Source of the DNA: Flavobacteriaceae bacterium NBU2973
GTDB taxonomy: Bacteria > Bacteroidota > Bacteroidia > Flavobacteriales > Flavobacteriaceae
Direction of reading: 5' to 3'
Length of the DNA: 64,000 nucleotides
Assembly (NCBI GenBank): GCA_026162565.1
Contig: JAOEIQ010000009.1
Location: 1 to 64,000, forward strand
The notes under the pieces were generated by a model. That model was given only the letters and a program-made list of their open reading frames with translations, was not told the DNA's origin and ran no database searches. This document shows, piece after piece, positions 1 to 9,052 of this stretch (positions are counted from its first letter, which is position 1; each line of letters opens with the position of its first letter). Both the position numbers and the translations under genes were made by a program.

Positions 1-33
1 TACTATCGTGGGAGAGTAGGTCGCCGCCTTTCT
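1..33 (+). rRNA. rrf: 5S ribosomal RNA, 3' end only
   Basis: The window opens with a stretch that reads like the last part of a Bacteroidota 5S rRNA, including the GGGAGAGTAGGTCGCCGCC block typical of its 3' end. It is followed at once by a strong terminator, as expected for the last gene of an rRNA operon. The 5' part lies outside the window. The exact 3' nucleotide is uncertain by a few bases. Confidence 0.85.
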
Positions 34-34
34 T

Positions 35-70
35 AAGTCCTTATTATCATTGATAGTAAGGACTTTTTTT
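35..70 (+). terminator. rRNA operon terminator
   Basis: AAGTCCTTA pairs with TAAGGACTT around an AT-rich inner stem, and the 3' arm runs into a T7 tract. It sits just behind the 5S rRNA end. Confidence 0.9.
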
Positions 71-200
71 ATACACGCTTTTTTGTAAGTGAGAATATTT
101 ATTAGCGCAGAAAATTTTATCCTTTATTAATTGAGGGTAAAACCCTCAAGCATTTTTATTTAAAATATGTAGATTCGGAAAAAATATTAATCCATTTAAA

Positions 201-461
201 ATGAAAAATAAGGCTAAATTAAAAAACAAGTACAGTGATGGAAACTCAATTGGTGTTTTAGGAATAATTATATCGGTTGGTATATACTTTCAATTTATAC
301 AAAATGCTTTTTGGTCTACAGCCGACTTGATTGTTTATGATAATTTAAAATATTTTGTATTTATTTTTTGTATTAGAATTTTAAGCTTAACATTTTGGAT
401 TATGTCTTTAGGCTATATCCTTATAAATTTTTATAGATCGCAAGAAACGATTAAAAAATAA
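201..461 (+). CDS. small hypothetical membrane protein, probably the N-terminal part of a frameshifted gene
   Basis: I do not recognise a family. The 86-residue product has a Lys-rich N-terminus (KNKAKLKNK) and two hydrophobic segments, at about residues 17-33 and 50-75, so it is probably an inner-membrane protein. The reading frame stops just after a run of six A at 453-458. Removing one A would let the frame continue for 40 more codons through a third hydrophobic segment to a stop at 580-582, so the annotated end may be an artefact or a recent indel. It lies between the rRNA operon and a convergent acyl-CoA dehydrogenase gene. No partner gene suggests a function. Confidence 0.5.
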   Translation: MKNKAKLKNKYSDGNSIGVLGIIISVGIYFQFIQNAFWSTADLIVYDNLKYFVFIFCIRILSLTFWIMSLGYILINFYRSQETIKK

Positions 462-582
462 AGTAAAGTATCGTTATTATAAAGGTTCAAAACATTTTTT
501 AGCCTTAAGTTTGATCTTACTAATAATCTCAAGTTTACTTTATTTTAATGGATTAAGTTACGCATTAGCTCTAATTCAATAA
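427..582 (+). pseudogene. out-of-frame continuation of the small membrane protein
   Basis: In the +1 frame relative to the gene at 201, an open stretch runs from 427 to a TAA at 580-582 without its own ATG, GTG or TTG start. It encodes a basic segment (KVKYRYYKGSKHF) followed by a clean hydrophobic helix (ALSLILLIISSLLYF). Together with the first part it would give about 126 residues and three membrane helices. The likely junction is the A6 run at 453-458. I infer a frameshift; a sequencing error is equally possible. Confidence 0.45.
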
Positions 583-630
583 GCATAAATTAGGGTGATG
601 ATTTTGAGAATGTTGTAAAGGATAAAATTT

Positions 631-672
631 AAAGAAAAGGGATGTATAAGTATTTCATCCCTTTTCTTAATT
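631..672. terminator. intergenic terminator between convergent genes
   Basis: AAGAAAAGGGATG at 632-644 pairs perfectly with CATCCCTTTTCTT at 656-668. It lies between the ends of two convergent genes and could stop transcription from either side. The T-tract is weak on both strands. Confidence 0.7.
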
Positions 673-680
673 TAAATTAA

Positions 681-1823
681 TTAGTCTTTCAGAACTCCTC
701 TTGAAATTACAATTTTCTGAATTTCAGATGTTCCTTCATAAATTTGAGTGATTTTTGCATCACGCATTAAGCGTTCCACATGATACTCTTTTACAAAACC
801 ATTGCCACCATGAATTTGTACTGCTTCAACAGTATGTTCCATTGCTACTTTAGAAGCATATAATTTTGCCATAGCACTTGACATATCATAATTATTACCT
901 TGGTCTTTATCCCAAGCAGCTTTCATAACTAACATTCTTGCTGCTTCAATATCTGTAGCCATGTCTGCTAGTTTAAAAGCTATTGCTTGATGATTGCATA
1001 TTTCTGTACCAAAAGCTTTACGTTCTTTAGAGTATTTTAAAGCTAGTTCATAAGCACCTGAAGCAATACCAAGAGCTTGAGATGCAATTCCAATTCGACC
1101 TCCAGAAAGTGTTTTCATGGCGAATTTAAATCCAAAACCATCTTCACCAATTCTATTTTCTTTTGGAACTTTTACATCATTGAACTGTAAAGTATGAGTA
1201 TCGCTTCCTCTGATTCCTAATTTATCTTCTTTAGGCCCAATATCAAATCCAGGCATTCCTTTTTCAATAATAAAGGCATTAATTCCTCTATGCCCCTTTT
1301 CTTTATCTGTTTGAGCAATTACCAAATAGACATCTGATCTACCTCCATTAGTAATCCAATTTTTTGTTCCGTTTAACAAATAATGGTCTCCTTTATCAAT
1401 TGCAGTTGTTTTTTGAGACGTTGCATCACTTCCAGCTTCTGGCTCACTTAAGCAAAATGCTCCTACATATTCACCAGTAGCTAATTTGGTTAGGTATTTT
1501 TGTTTTTGTTCTTCAGATCCATAAGCTTCTAAACCATAACATACTAAAGAATTATTTACAGAAACAATAACAGAAGCTGAAGCATCAATTTTAGAAAGCT
1601 CTTCCATAATTAATACGTACGAAGTTGCATCCATACCACTACCTCCATATTTAGGGTCAACCATGATTCCCATAAACCCTAATTCTCCCATTTTACGAAC
1701 TAATTCATCAGGAAATTGTTGTTTTTCATCTCGTTCAATTACTCCAGGGAGTAATTCGGTTTGTGCAAAATCGCGAGCAGCATCACGAATCATAAGGTGT
1801 TCCTCTGTAAGGCTAAAATCCAT
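681..1823 (-). CDS. acyl-CoA dehydrogenase, short-chain (butyryl-CoA) type
   Basis: This FAD enzyme would oxidise acyl-CoA to trans-2-enoyl-CoA in beta-oxidation or in branched amino-acid breakdown. The length of 380 residues is normal for the family. The N-terminal helical domain begins at MDFSLTEEHLMIRDAAR. The FAD-contact motif CLSEPEAGSDA is at about 122-132 and the middle-domain WITNGG follows. The C-terminal motif IYEGTSEIQ carries the Glu that serves as catalytic base in short-chain enzymes. It is transcribed alone, divergent from anmK. Substrate chain length cannot be read from sequence, so I give no gene symbol. Confidence 0.93.
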   Translation of the reverse strand: MDFSLTEEHLMIRDAARDFAQTELLPGVIERDEKQQFPDELVRKMGELGFMGIMVDPKYGGSGMDATSYVLIMEELSKIDASASVIVSVNNSLVCYGLEAYGSEEQKQKYLTKLATGEYVGAFCLSEPEAGSDATSQKTTAIDKGDHYLLNGTKNWITNGGRSDVYLVIAQTDKEKGHRGINAFIIEKGMPGFDIGPKEDKLGIRGSDTHTLQFNDVKVPKENRIGEDGFGFKFAMKTLSGGRIGIASQALGIASGAYELALKYSKERKAFGTEICNHQAIAFKLADMATDIEAARMLVMKAAWDKDQGNNYDMSSAMAKLYASKVAMEHTVEAVQIHGGNGFVKEYHVERLMRDAKITQIYEGTSEIQKIVISRGVLKD

Positions 1824-1912
1824 TTTTTGTAAATTATTAATTTGATAAAATTAGACCCCAAAGATAACTCTTTAATAGGATTTTATCAATTTAGATTCTT
1901 ACTTTTACTAAT

Positions 1913-2977
1913 ATGATAATTAAAGAATACTATGTTATAGGTGTTATGTCTGGAACTTCTCTTGACGGAATCGATTTAGCATATATAAAATTTACTTTCT
2001 ATAATAAATGGTCTTTTAATATTATCAACTGTAAGACTATCGATTATAATTCCTCTTGGAGAAATTCTTTTAGCGAGTTAGTAAACTTGAGTCAAGATAC
2101 GCTAACTCAAATAGATATTAACTATACATCTTTTTTAGCAGAAACTATCAATCAATTTATTTATGAATTTAATATTCGTAAACTAGATTTTATTTGTTCT
2201 CATGGTCATACAGCTTTGCATAATCCTGAAAAAGGTTATACATACCAAATTGGTAATAGAAAAGAGCTTTCTGAAATGTTAAACAAGACTGTTGTATGTG
2301 ATTTTAGAGTTCAAGATGTTAAGTTAGGTGGTCAAGGAGCCCCATTAGTCCCAATTGGAGACAAACTACTTTTTTCAGAGTATGATTTTTGCCTTAACCT
2401 AGGTGGATTTGCTAATATATCTCTTGACGATAACTATAATAGAATTGCTTATGATATTTGCCCGGTAAATATTGTTTTAAATTATTACTCAAGAAAAATA
2501 GGTTTACAATATGATTCAGAAGGAAATATTTCACGAAAAGGTAAGATTAATGAAAGTTTATTAAAATCATTAAATAATCTCGAGTATTACAGACAAAAGT
2601 ACCCTAAATCTCTTGGTTTAGAATGGGTAAATCAAGAAATTTTGCCCTTAATTGATAGTTTTAAGCTACCTCTTGAAAGTATTTTGAGAACTTTTACAGA
2701 GCACACTGCAATTCAAATTAGTCGAGAAATAAATATAAAAAGTGATTCATCAATACTAATTACTGGAGGAGGAGTCTATAATTCGTTTTTAATTGAAAGA
2801 ATAAAAAATTTCACAAAAAACAAAATTACGATACCTTCAAAGAATATCATAGATTTTAAAGAGGCTTTGATATTTGGTTTACTAGGAGTATTAAAAGTGA
2901 GAGACGAAATCAATTGCTTAAAAAGTGTAACTGGTGCAAAAAAAAATCATAGTTCAGGAGTTATATTTCATCCGTAA
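1913..2977 (+). CDS. anmK: anhydro-N-acetylmuramic acid kinase
   Basis: AnmK phosphorylates and hydrolyses 1,6-anhydro-MurNAc to MurNAc-6-phosphate during cell-wall recycling in the cytoplasm. The 354-residue protein has the ASKHA-type phosphate loop GVMSGTSLDGID at residues 9-20, then CSHGHTALHNP, a GGQGAPLVPIGD segment, LGGFANIS, and the adenosine-binding ITGGGVYN near 284-291. Length is slightly below the 360-370 common in proteobacteria. It stands alone, divergent from the acyl-CoA dehydrogenase gene. The Gly and Asp residues expected in the nucleotide site are present. Confidence 0.95.
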   Translation: MIIKEYYVIGVMSGTSLDGIDLAYIKFTFYNKWSFNIINCKTIDYNSSWRNSFSELVNLSQDTLTQIDINYTSFLAETINQFIYEFNIRKLDFICSHGHTALHNPEKGYTYQIGNRKELSEMLNKTVVCDFRVQDVKLGGQGAPLVPIGDKLLFSEYDFCLNLGGFANISLDDNYNRIAYDICPVNIVLNYYSRKIGLQYDSEGNISRKGKINESLLKSLNNLEYYRQKYPKSLGLEWVNQEILPLIDSFKLPLESILRTFTEHTAIQISREINIKSDSSILITGGGVYNSFLIERIKNFTKNKITIPSKNIIDFKEALIFGLLGVLKVRDEINCLKSVTGAKKNHSSGVIFHP

Positions 2978-3015
2978 AAATATTGTAAATTTAACACTAG
3001 CGTATTTTAGTTTTT

Positions 3016-3023
3016 TATATTTG
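3016..3023 (+). promoter_or_regulatory. -7 box, TATATTTG, upstream of the amino-acid dehydrogenase gene
   Basis: TATATTTG matches the TAnnTTTG -7 consensus of Bacteroidota and lies 28 bases before the ATG at 3051. No well-spaced TTG box is visible upstream, so this is a half-supported promoter. Confidence 0.45.
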
Positions 3024-3050
3024 TTAAATACGTAAACCAACTAAAATTAA

Positions 3051-4277
3051 ATGAAAGACTTACTTCATAAGTACGAAAATAAAGCACCAGAAATAGTATT
3101 TAATTGGAAAGATCCCGAAACTGAAGCGGAGGGTTGGACTGTAATAAATTCTTTACGAGGAGGAGCAGCAGGTGGAGGAACTAGAATGCGTAAAGGTTTA
3201 GACATGAATGAAGTGTTGTCATTAGCAAAAACAATGGAAGTTAAGTTTACTGTTTCTGGACCTGCTATTGGAGGTGCTAAATCAGGAATTAATTTTGACC
3301 CAAAGGATCCCAGGAAAAAAGGAGTTTTGGAACGTTGGTATAAAGCAGTTGCTCCGTTGTTAAGAAGTTACTATGGTACTGGTGGTGATTTAAATGTTGA
3401 TGAGATACATGAAGTAATACCAATAACTGAAGATAGTGGTGTATGGCATCCTCAAGAAGGTGTATTTAATGGGCATTTTAAACCTTCAAGTGCTGATAAA
3501 ATAAATAGAATAGGACAGTTACGTCAAGGAGTAATCAAAGTTATAGAGAGTGCTAGTTATTCACCAGATGTGTTTAGAAAATATACCATAGCTGATATGA
3601 TAACTGGCTTTGGAGTTGCTGAAGCTGTTAAGCATTATTACGATATTTATGGCGGAACTGTTGAAGGGAAAAAAGCCGTTGTTCAAGGTTTTGGAAATGT
3701 AGGCTCTGCTGCTGCTTATTATCTAGCTCAAATGGGAGCTAAAGTTGTTGGTATAATTGATATGGATGGTGGAGTGATTAATGAAGAAGGTTTTACTTTT
3801 GACTACATTAAGCAATTATTTCTTAACAAAGAAGGTAATAAGTTAGTTGCAGAAAATATGATTCCGTTTGATGAGATGAATGAAAGAGTATGGAATCTCC
3901 CTTGCGAGATTTTTGCTCCCTGTGCAGCTTCTAGGCTCGTATCAAGAGCGCAAATTGATGAAATGATTTCTACAGGTTTAGAAGTTATTTCATCTGGAGC
4001 GAATGTTCCTTTTGCAGATAAAGAAATTTTCTTTGGACCTATAATGGAATATGCAGATAATCAAGTGAGTTTAATACCAGATTTTATTTCTAATTGTGGT
4101 ATGGCTCGTGTATTTGCTTATTTTATGGAAAGAAGAGTATCTATGGATGATGAAGCTATTTTTTCTGACACATCAGAAACTATTAAAAGAGCTTTACAAA
4201 AAACATTTAAGAACAATGCCTCAAAAAAGCAGATAAGTGAAACAGCTTTTGAAATTGCATTAAAAGAATTAATATAA
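3051..4277 (+). CDS. Glu/Leu/Phe/Val-type amino-acid dehydrogenase
   Basis: This NAD(P)-dependent enzyme deaminates an amino acid to the 2-oxo acid. Its 408 residues match the flavobacterial branch of the family. The N-terminal catalytic domain has RGGAAGGGTRMRKGL and PAIGGAKSGINFD, whose Lys is the catalytic lysine of the GGAK motif. YYGTGGDLNVDE lies between the domains. The Rossmann motif is GFGNVGSAAA at about 217-226, followed by a D at the end of the second strand (IIDMDGG), which favours NAD over NADP. Substrate preference (Leu, Val, Phe or Glu) is not decided by the sequence. nhaD follows 19 bases later and may be cotranscribed. Confidence 0.9.
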   Translation: MKDLLHKYENKAPEIVFNWKDPETEAEGWTVINSLRGGAAGGGTRMRKGLDMNEVLSLAKTMEVKFTVSGPAIGGAKSGINFDPKDPRKKGVLERWYKAVAPLLRSYYGTGGDLNVDEIHEVIPITEDSGVWHPQEGVFNGHFKPSSADKINRIGQLRQGVIKVIESASYSPDVFRKYTIADMITGFGVAEAVKHYYDIYGGTVEGKKAVVQGFGNVGSAAAYYLAQMGAKVVGIIDMDGGVINEEGFTFDYIKQLFLNKEGNKLVAENMIPFDEMNERVWNLPCEIFAPCAASRLVSRAQIDEMISTGLEVISSGANVPFADKEIFFGPIMEYADNQVSLIPDFISNCGMARVFAYFMERRVSMDDEAIFSDTSETIKRALQKTFKNNASKKQISETAFEIALKELI

Positions 4278-4296
4278 TAAAACAAACCAATATACT

Positions 4297-5691
4297 ATGG
4301 AGTCAGCTATAATTTCTGTATTTGTAATAGGTTATTTAGCCATTACTTTAGAACACAATCTTAAAATTGATAAACTTATCCCAGCGCTTATAATGATGGC
4401 TGTAAGTTGGGCATTAATATCTTTTGGTATTGATACCTTTCCAAATTGGTTTGATTCTGCAAATCATGGTTTGGTAGAAGGCTTTAGCTCTTTAGTGCAT
4501 GATGATAAAATGCACCTTGTAGAAGAAACTCTGTTACATCATTTGGGTAAAACAGCTGAAATTTTAGTGTTCTTATTAGGAGCTATGACTATAGTGGAGA
4601 TTATAGATTATTTTGATGGTTTTTCTACTATTAAAAGTTTTATAAGAACAAAAAGTAAAAAGAAAATTTTGTGGATATTTTCAATTTTAGCTTTTATACT
4701 ATCAGCTATCATAGATAATTTAACAGCTACAATCGTATTAATATCAATTCTTCAAAAAATTGTAAACGATCGAAGTGTTCGTATTTGGTATGCTGGACTT
4801 ATAATCATAGCTGCTAATGCTGGAGGTGCTTGGTCTCCAATTGGAGATGTAACAACAACTATGCTTTGGATTGGAGATAAAGTAAGTACAGGTCAATTAT
4901 TTACACACCTGTTTTTACCTTCTGTGATATGTATGGTAGTTCCATCATTTATTGCATCATTTTTGCCTGCTTTTAAAGGAGATTTAGAGCTTCAAGAAGA
5001 AGAAGACAATAAACCAAAAAATAAGTTCAGTGCAACAATGTTATATCTTGGTTTAGGAGCAATCGTATTTGTTCCATTTTTTAAAGTCGCTACACATTTA
5101 CCTCCATACGTAGGTATGATGTTATCTCTGGGAGTTGTTGCTATTTTTGCTGAAATATATAGTAACTCTAAATTCAGTTTAACAGAAATAGACTCTTCAG
5201 AAAGTGATGCTCATGCGCACCATAGCCCAGTTCATCATTCTTTATCTAAAATTGAGTTGCCAAGTATTTTATTCTTCCTTGGAATTTTAATGGCTGTTGC
5301 TGCTTTAGAATCGTTAGGAATTCTATTTGGTTTTGCAAATACCTTAAAAGAATCAATGCCTCTAATGGGAACAGAATTAGCTGGAACTGCTGTTTCTGAT
5401 TTAGTTGTCATGTTATTAGGAATCGGTTCTGCTGTAATTGATAATGTGCCATTAGTTGCAGCTAGTTTAGGAATGTTTAGCGAACCTCTAGACAATCCAT
5501 TATGGCATTTTATAGCCTATTCTGCAGGAACAGGTGGTAGTATGTTAATAATAGGTTCTGCTGCTGGAGTTGTTGCGATGGGAATGGAAAAAATAGATTT
5601 CTTTTGGTATCTCAAAAAGATTTCCTGGTTAGCTCTTATAGGATTTTTAGCAGGAGCAATAGCATTTATTGTAATGCGTTCTATACTTTAA
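4297..5691 (+). CDS. nhaD: Na+/H+ antiporter, NhaD family
   Basis: This is a 464-residue inner-membrane protein with about 12 hydrophobic segments. It belongs to the NhaD branch of the ion-transporter superfamily, which exports Na+ or Li+ in exchange for protons. Recognisable blocks are ILVFLLGAMTIVEIIDYFDGF, SAIIDNLTATIVLISIL, NAGGAWSPIGDVTTTMLW and the repeat-related SAVIDNVPLVAASLGMF with GTGGSMLIIGSAAGVVAMG. The two DN motifs (DNLTAT, DNVPLV) carry the Asp residues expected to bind cations. A His/Ser-rich cytoplasmic loop (DAHAHHSPVHHS) is near residue 307. The function fits a marine organism. Confidence 0.92.
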   Translation: MESAIISVFVIGYLAITLEHNLKIDKLIPALIMMAVSWALISFGIDTFPNWFDSANHGLVEGFSSLVHDDKMHLVEETLLHHLGKTAEILVFLLGAMTIVEIIDYFDGFSTIKSFIRTKSKKKILWIFSILAFILSAIIDNLTATIVLISILQKIVNDRSVRIWYAGLIIIAANAGGAWSPIGDVTTTMLWIGDKVSTGQLFTHLFLPSVICMVVPSFIASFLPAFKGDLELQEEEDNKPKNKFSATMLYLGLGAIVFVPFFKVATHLPPYVGMMLSLGVVAIFAEIYSNSKFSLTEIDSSESDAHAHHSPVHHSLSKIELPSILFFLGILMAVAALESLGILFGFANTLKESMPLMGTELAGTAVSDLVVMLLGIGSAVIDNVPLVAASLGMFSEPLDNPLWHFIAYSAGTGGSMLIIGSAAGVVAMGMEKIDFFWYLKKISWLALIGFLAGAIAFIVMRSIL

Positions 5692-5744
5692 TACTTTACT
5701 TCAAATTATAACGTTATTACAGTAGCAAAAATATAATTTATTAC

Positions 5745-6446
5745 ATGTTGAATTTTCTTTTTATCAATGCTCAAGATGGAGCAGAAGTTTTAACAGATGA
5801 AGAATCTGTTGAAAAAACATTATCAATAGTAGAATTAATCACCAGCAGTGGTACTGCAGGTTTGATGATAATTCTAGTTTTATTTATTTTACTTATTCTG
5901 GCCATCTATATTTATTTTGAAAGGCTATTTGCTATTAAGGCTGCTTCAAAAGTAGACTCAAATTTCATGAATCAAATTAAAGATCATGTAAGTGGTGGAA
6001 AAATAGATTCCGCGCAAAATTTATGTGCTCAAGTTAATTCACCTGTTTCTCGATTAATTAGTAAAGGTATTTCAAGAATTGGAAAACCTCTTGAAGATAT
6101 TAATACTGCTATAGAAAATGCAGGACGATTAGAAGTATATAGTCTTGAAAAAAACGTGAGTATTCTTGCCACTATCTCTGGAGCTGCGCCAATGATTGGT
6201 TTTCTTGGTACAGTTATTGGAATGATTATATCCATATTTGAAATTGCTAATTCAGGTGGTTCGATAGATATTAAAACACTTGCTGATGGTTTATATACAG
6301 CAATGACAACAACTGTTGGTGGTTTAATAGTCGGTATTATTGCCTATGTTGCCTACAACCATTTGGTAGTAAAAACTAATAAAGTAGTCTATCAAATGGA
6401 AGCTAATTCGGTTGAGTTTTTAGATCATTTAAACGAACCTGTTTAG
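5745..6446 (+). CDS. exbB: ExbB/TolQ/MotA-type proton channel protein
   Basis: This is the channel subunit of a TonB energising complex in the inner membrane. The 233-residue protein has a first membrane helix at about 32-53 (TAGLMIILVLFILLILAIYI), a long cytoplasmic part with SLEKNVSILATISGAAPMIGFLGTV-type sequence, and two more helices at about 145-170 and 190-212. The family motif GAAPMIGFLGTVIGM is clear. It is followed after one base by exbD and then tonB, so the three form a classic operon. Confidence 0.93.
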   Translation: MLNFLFINAQDGAEVLTDEESVEKTLSIVELITSSGTAGLMIILVLFILLILAIYIYFERLFAIKAASKVDSNFMNQIKDHVSGGKIDSAQNLCAQVNSPVSRLISKGISRIGKPLEDINTAIENAGRLEVYSLEKNVSILATISGAAPMIGFLGTVIGMIISIFEIANSGGSIDIKTLADGLYTAMTTTVGGLIVGIIAYVAYNHLVVKTNKVVYQMEANSVEFLDHLNEPV

Positions 6447-6447
6447 T

Positions 6448-6840
6448 ATGAACATAAGAGGAAGAAATAAAGTAACACCAGAATTCAATATGTCTTCTAT
6501 GACAGATATTGTGTTCTTACTACTTATATTTTTCATGATAGCATCAACTTTAGTTTCTAGTGAAGCCATAGATTTACTACTTCCTAAATCAAGTAGTAAG
6601 ACGACACAAACTAAAAATGTTTCTGTAAGTGTTAATAAAGATAATCAATACTTTATTGGAACTAGACGAGTAGCAAAAGATGCGTTAGAAGTAGAATTAT
6701 TAAAAGAAGTTGGAAGCTCTGAAAAACCAACAATAATAATAAGAGCAGATCAAGATGTAGAAATGAAGCATGCTGTTTTTATTATGGATATTGCTAATAG
6801 AAATAAAATTAAATCAACTCTTGCAGTTAGATCTAAATAG
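6448..6840 (+). CDS. exbD: ExbD/TolR family protein
   Basis: ExbD is the second subunit of the proton-driven TonB motor. The 130-residue protein has one N-terminal membrane helix at about 19-36. Its MTDIVFLLLIFFMIAST motif carries the Asp (D20) expected to take part in proton passage, and a small periplasmic domain follows. The start lies 1 base after the exbB stop and tonB begins 4 bases after its own stop, which points to tight cotranscription. Confidence 0.93.
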   Translation: MNIRGRNKVTPEFNMSSMTDIVFLLLIFFMIASTLVSSEAIDLLLPKSSSKTTQTKNVSVSVNKDNQYFIGTRRVAKDALEVELLKEVGSSEKPTIIIRADQDVEMKHAVFIMDIANRNKIKSTLAVRSK

Positions 6841-6844
6841 CTAA

Positions 6845-7696
6845 ATGGGATATTTTAAAACCAAATACGAAAAGGATTCAGCAAAGATTACGGCTTTAAT
6901 AGCTATAATCTTGCTATTGCTCATTTTTGTAGTTGGTCCTACGTATTTGGATCCACCTGAAGAATATGGAGTAGCTGTTAATTTTGGGACTACAGATTTT
7001 GGTAGTGGTCGCGTGCAACCTAAAGCACCAATTAAATCTGAACCATTAAAGATTAATGAAAAGCCTAATGTGGAAGAGTCTATTCCTGAAAAATCTGAAC
7101 CAAAAGAAGTTAAAGAAGAAGAGGTTTTAACTCAAGAAACCGAAGAGGCAATATCTATAAAAAAACAAAAAGAAGCTGAAGCAAAAGCAAAAGCAGAAGC
7201 TGAAAGAATAGAAAAAGAAAAACGTGAAGCAGAAGAGCGTAAGCGTAAAGCTGAAGAAGAAAAGAAAAAGAAACTAGATGCCTTAATTGGTGGTATTGGT
7301 AAATCTGATGGAGAAGAGTCTGGTAGTGAAGGTGATGATAATACTGTTGGAGATAAGGGTCAACTAGATGGCGATCCTTATGCATCCAGTTATTTTGGAC
7401 AACCAGGTTCAGGTGATGGCGGAGTTGGTTATGGTTTAAAAGGTAGAGGTAGACCTTCTAATTCTAAAGTTGTACCAGATTGTCAAGAGGAAGGCCGAGT
7501 AGTAGTCGAGATTCACGTAAATAGAAATGGGAAAGTAACTAATGCTATTCCTGGTAAAAAAGGTACTACAGGTGATGGCTGTCTATATGAAGCGGCTAAA
7601 AAAACAGCACTAACTTATAAATGGCCAGCAGATTCCAAAGCTCCTACAAAACAAATAGGTTTTGTAGTTGTTAATTTTAGATTAAGCGGAAATTAA
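6845..7696 (+). CDS. tonB: TonB-like energy transducer
   Basis: This 283-residue protein has one N-terminal membrane helix at about 16-33 and a long charged periplasmic stretch. The stretch includes a Lys/Glu/Ala coiled-coil-like region (about 95-145) and a Gly/Asp-rich linker. A compact C-terminal domain has VVVEIHVNRNGKVTNAIPG and ends in NFRLSGN. This is the layout of flavobacterial TonB proteins that span the periplasm and energise outer-membrane receptors. Its place behind exbB-exbD supports the role. Its stop codon overlaps the folC start (TAATG). Confidence 0.88.
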   Translation: MGYFKTKYEKDSAKITALIAIILLLLIFVVGPTYLDPPEEYGVAVNFGTTDFGSGRVQPKAPIKSEPLKINEKPNVEESIPEKSEPKEVKEEEVLTQETEEAISIKKQKEAEAKAKAEAERIEKEKREAEERKRKAEEEKKKKLDALIGGIGKSDGEESGSEGDDNTVGDKGQLDGDPYASSYFGQPGSGDGGVGYGLKGRGRPSNSKVVPDCQEEGRVVVEIHVNRNGKVTNAIPGKKGTTGDGCLYEAAKKTALTYKWPADSKAPTKQIGFVVVNFRLSGN

Positions 7697-8913
7697 TGAC
7701 ATATAATGATACTGTAAATTGGATGTTTTCTCAACTGCCAATGTATCAAAGCAAAGGTAAATCAGCTTATAAAAAAGATTTATCTAATACGCTTCTACTT
7801 ACTAGTCATTTAAATAATCCAGAAAATAAATTTAAATCTGTTCATGTAGCTGGAACTAATGGTAAAGGTTCTACAAGTCATATGATTGCTTCTATACTTC
7901 AAGAAGCTGGCTATAAAGTAGGATTGTATACATCTCCACATTTAAAAGATTATCGCGAACGAATAAAAATTAATGGTAAAGAGATTAGTAAGCAGTATGT
8001 AATAGGTTTTATTAAACGAAATATGTCTTTTTTTGAAAAGCATTCACTGTCATTTTTTGAAATGACAGTTGGTTTAGCTTTTGAATATTTTGCCAGAAAA
8101 AGAGTAGATATTGCTGTTATAGAAGTTGGACTAGGAGGGCGATTAGATTCTACTAATATTATAACTCCTGAAGTATCAGTTATTACTAATATTGGTTTTG
8201 ATCATATGCAGTTTTTAGGAAATTCACTTGAGGCTATAGCTAAAGAAAAAGCGGGGATTATTAAAGAGAATGTTCCAATAGTTATAGGTGAAACTCAAAA
8301 AGAAACACAACAAGTTTTTCAAGATATAGCGAAAAACAAAAACGCAACAATATATTTTGCGGATTTTGAGATCAATCAAGAAATAAAAACTGATTTAAAA
8401 GGCAGGTATCAAAGCAAAAATACTAAAACAGCATATAGAGCGACTGAAGAACTCAAGAAAAAAGGATTTAATGTTTCAGAAACTCAAATAAAAAAAGGTT
8501 TTAATAATGTAATAAATAATACAGGATTATTAGGGCGTTGGCAAGTTTTAAATAATTGCCCAAAAGTAATCTGTGATACTGCTCATAATAGAGAAGGATT
8601 GTCTTATGTTGTAAAACAAGTGCTAGATGAGACTTATATTAAGCTTCATATTGTATTGGGGGTTGTAAATGATAAGGATTTGAATTCTATTATTGATCTC
8701 TTACCAAAAAATGCTACATATTATTTTTGTAGGCCTAATATACCTAGAGGTTTAGATGAAGAAAAATTAAAAGATTTTTTTCAGAAAAATAGCAGACATG
8801 GAAAAAGCTTTTCTTCTGTAAAGGAAGCTTATAAATCAGCCATGGAAAACTCTAATGATGATGATTTAATTTTTGTTGGAGGCAGTACTTTTGTTGTTGC
8901 AGAAATAATTTAA
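7696..8913 (+). CDS. folC: folylpolyglutamate synthase / dihydrofolate synthase
   Basis: FolC adds glutamate to folates and may also make dihydrofolate from dihydropteroate. The 405-residue protein has the Mur-ligase-superfamily ATP loop HVAGTNGKGSTSHM at about 51-64, the family segments GLYTSPHLKDYRERI and EVGLGGRLDSTNII, and KEKAGIIKENVP. The C-terminal domain has ICDTAHNREG and LGVVNDKD. The start codon overlaps the tonB stop (TAATG). It ends just before the promoter of tRNA-Val. Confidence 0.94.
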   Translation: MTYNDTVNWMFSQLPMYQSKGKSAYKKDLSNTLLLTSHLNNPENKFKSVHVAGTNGKGSTSHMIASILQEAGYKVGLYTSPHLKDYRERIKINGKEISKQYVIGFIKRNMSFFEKHSLSFFEMTVGLAFEYFARKRVDIAVIEVGLGGRLDSTNIITPEVSVITNIGFDHMQFLGNSLEAIAKEKAGIIKENVPIVIGETQKETQQVFQDIAKNKNATIYFADFEINQEIKTDLKGRYQSKNTKTAYRATEELKKKGFNVSETQIKKGFNNVINNTGLLGRWQVLNNCPKVICDTAHNREGLSYVVKQVLDETYIKLHIVLGVVNDKDLNSIIDLLPKNATYYFCRPNIPRGLDEEKLKDFFQKNSRHGKSFSSVKEAYKSAMENSNDDDLIFVGGSTFVVAEII

Positions 8914-8931
8914 AAATTTTTTAAAAAAGCT

Positions 8932-8961
8932 TTTGCTATAACAAAAACTACTTTATATTTG
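8932..8961 (+). promoter_or_regulatory. promoter of tRNA-Val
   Basis: TTTG at 8932-8935 and TATATTTG at 8954-8961 are separated by 18 bases. This matches the TTTG / TAnnTTTG pattern of the Bacteroidota primary sigma factor. The -7 box ends 16 bases before the tRNA 5' end. Confidence 0.8.
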
Positions 8962-8977
8962 CAGTCCTATTTAATTA

Positions 8978-9052
8978 GGGCGCGTAGCTCAGTTGGTTCA
9001 GAGCACTTGGTTTACACCCAAGGGGTCAGGGGTTCGAATCCCTTCGCGCCCA
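8978..9052 (+). tRNA. tRNA-Val (anticodon TAC)
   Basis: The acceptor arm GGGCGCG (8978-8984) pairs with CGCGCCC (9045-9051). The D-arm begins TAGCTCAGTTGGTT. The anticodon stem CTTGG/CCAAG encloses loop TTTACAC with anticodon TAC, and the T-arm has GGTTCGAATCC. The discriminator base is A9052, followed by CC, so a full CCA is not encoded. All four arms fold. Confidence 0.97.

Noticed and set aside
7155-7385. 76-codon minus frame rich in His and Leu
   Set aside because: It is the complement of the Lys/Glu/Ala-rich coiled coil of the tonB-like gene; the composition is an artefact of those codons.
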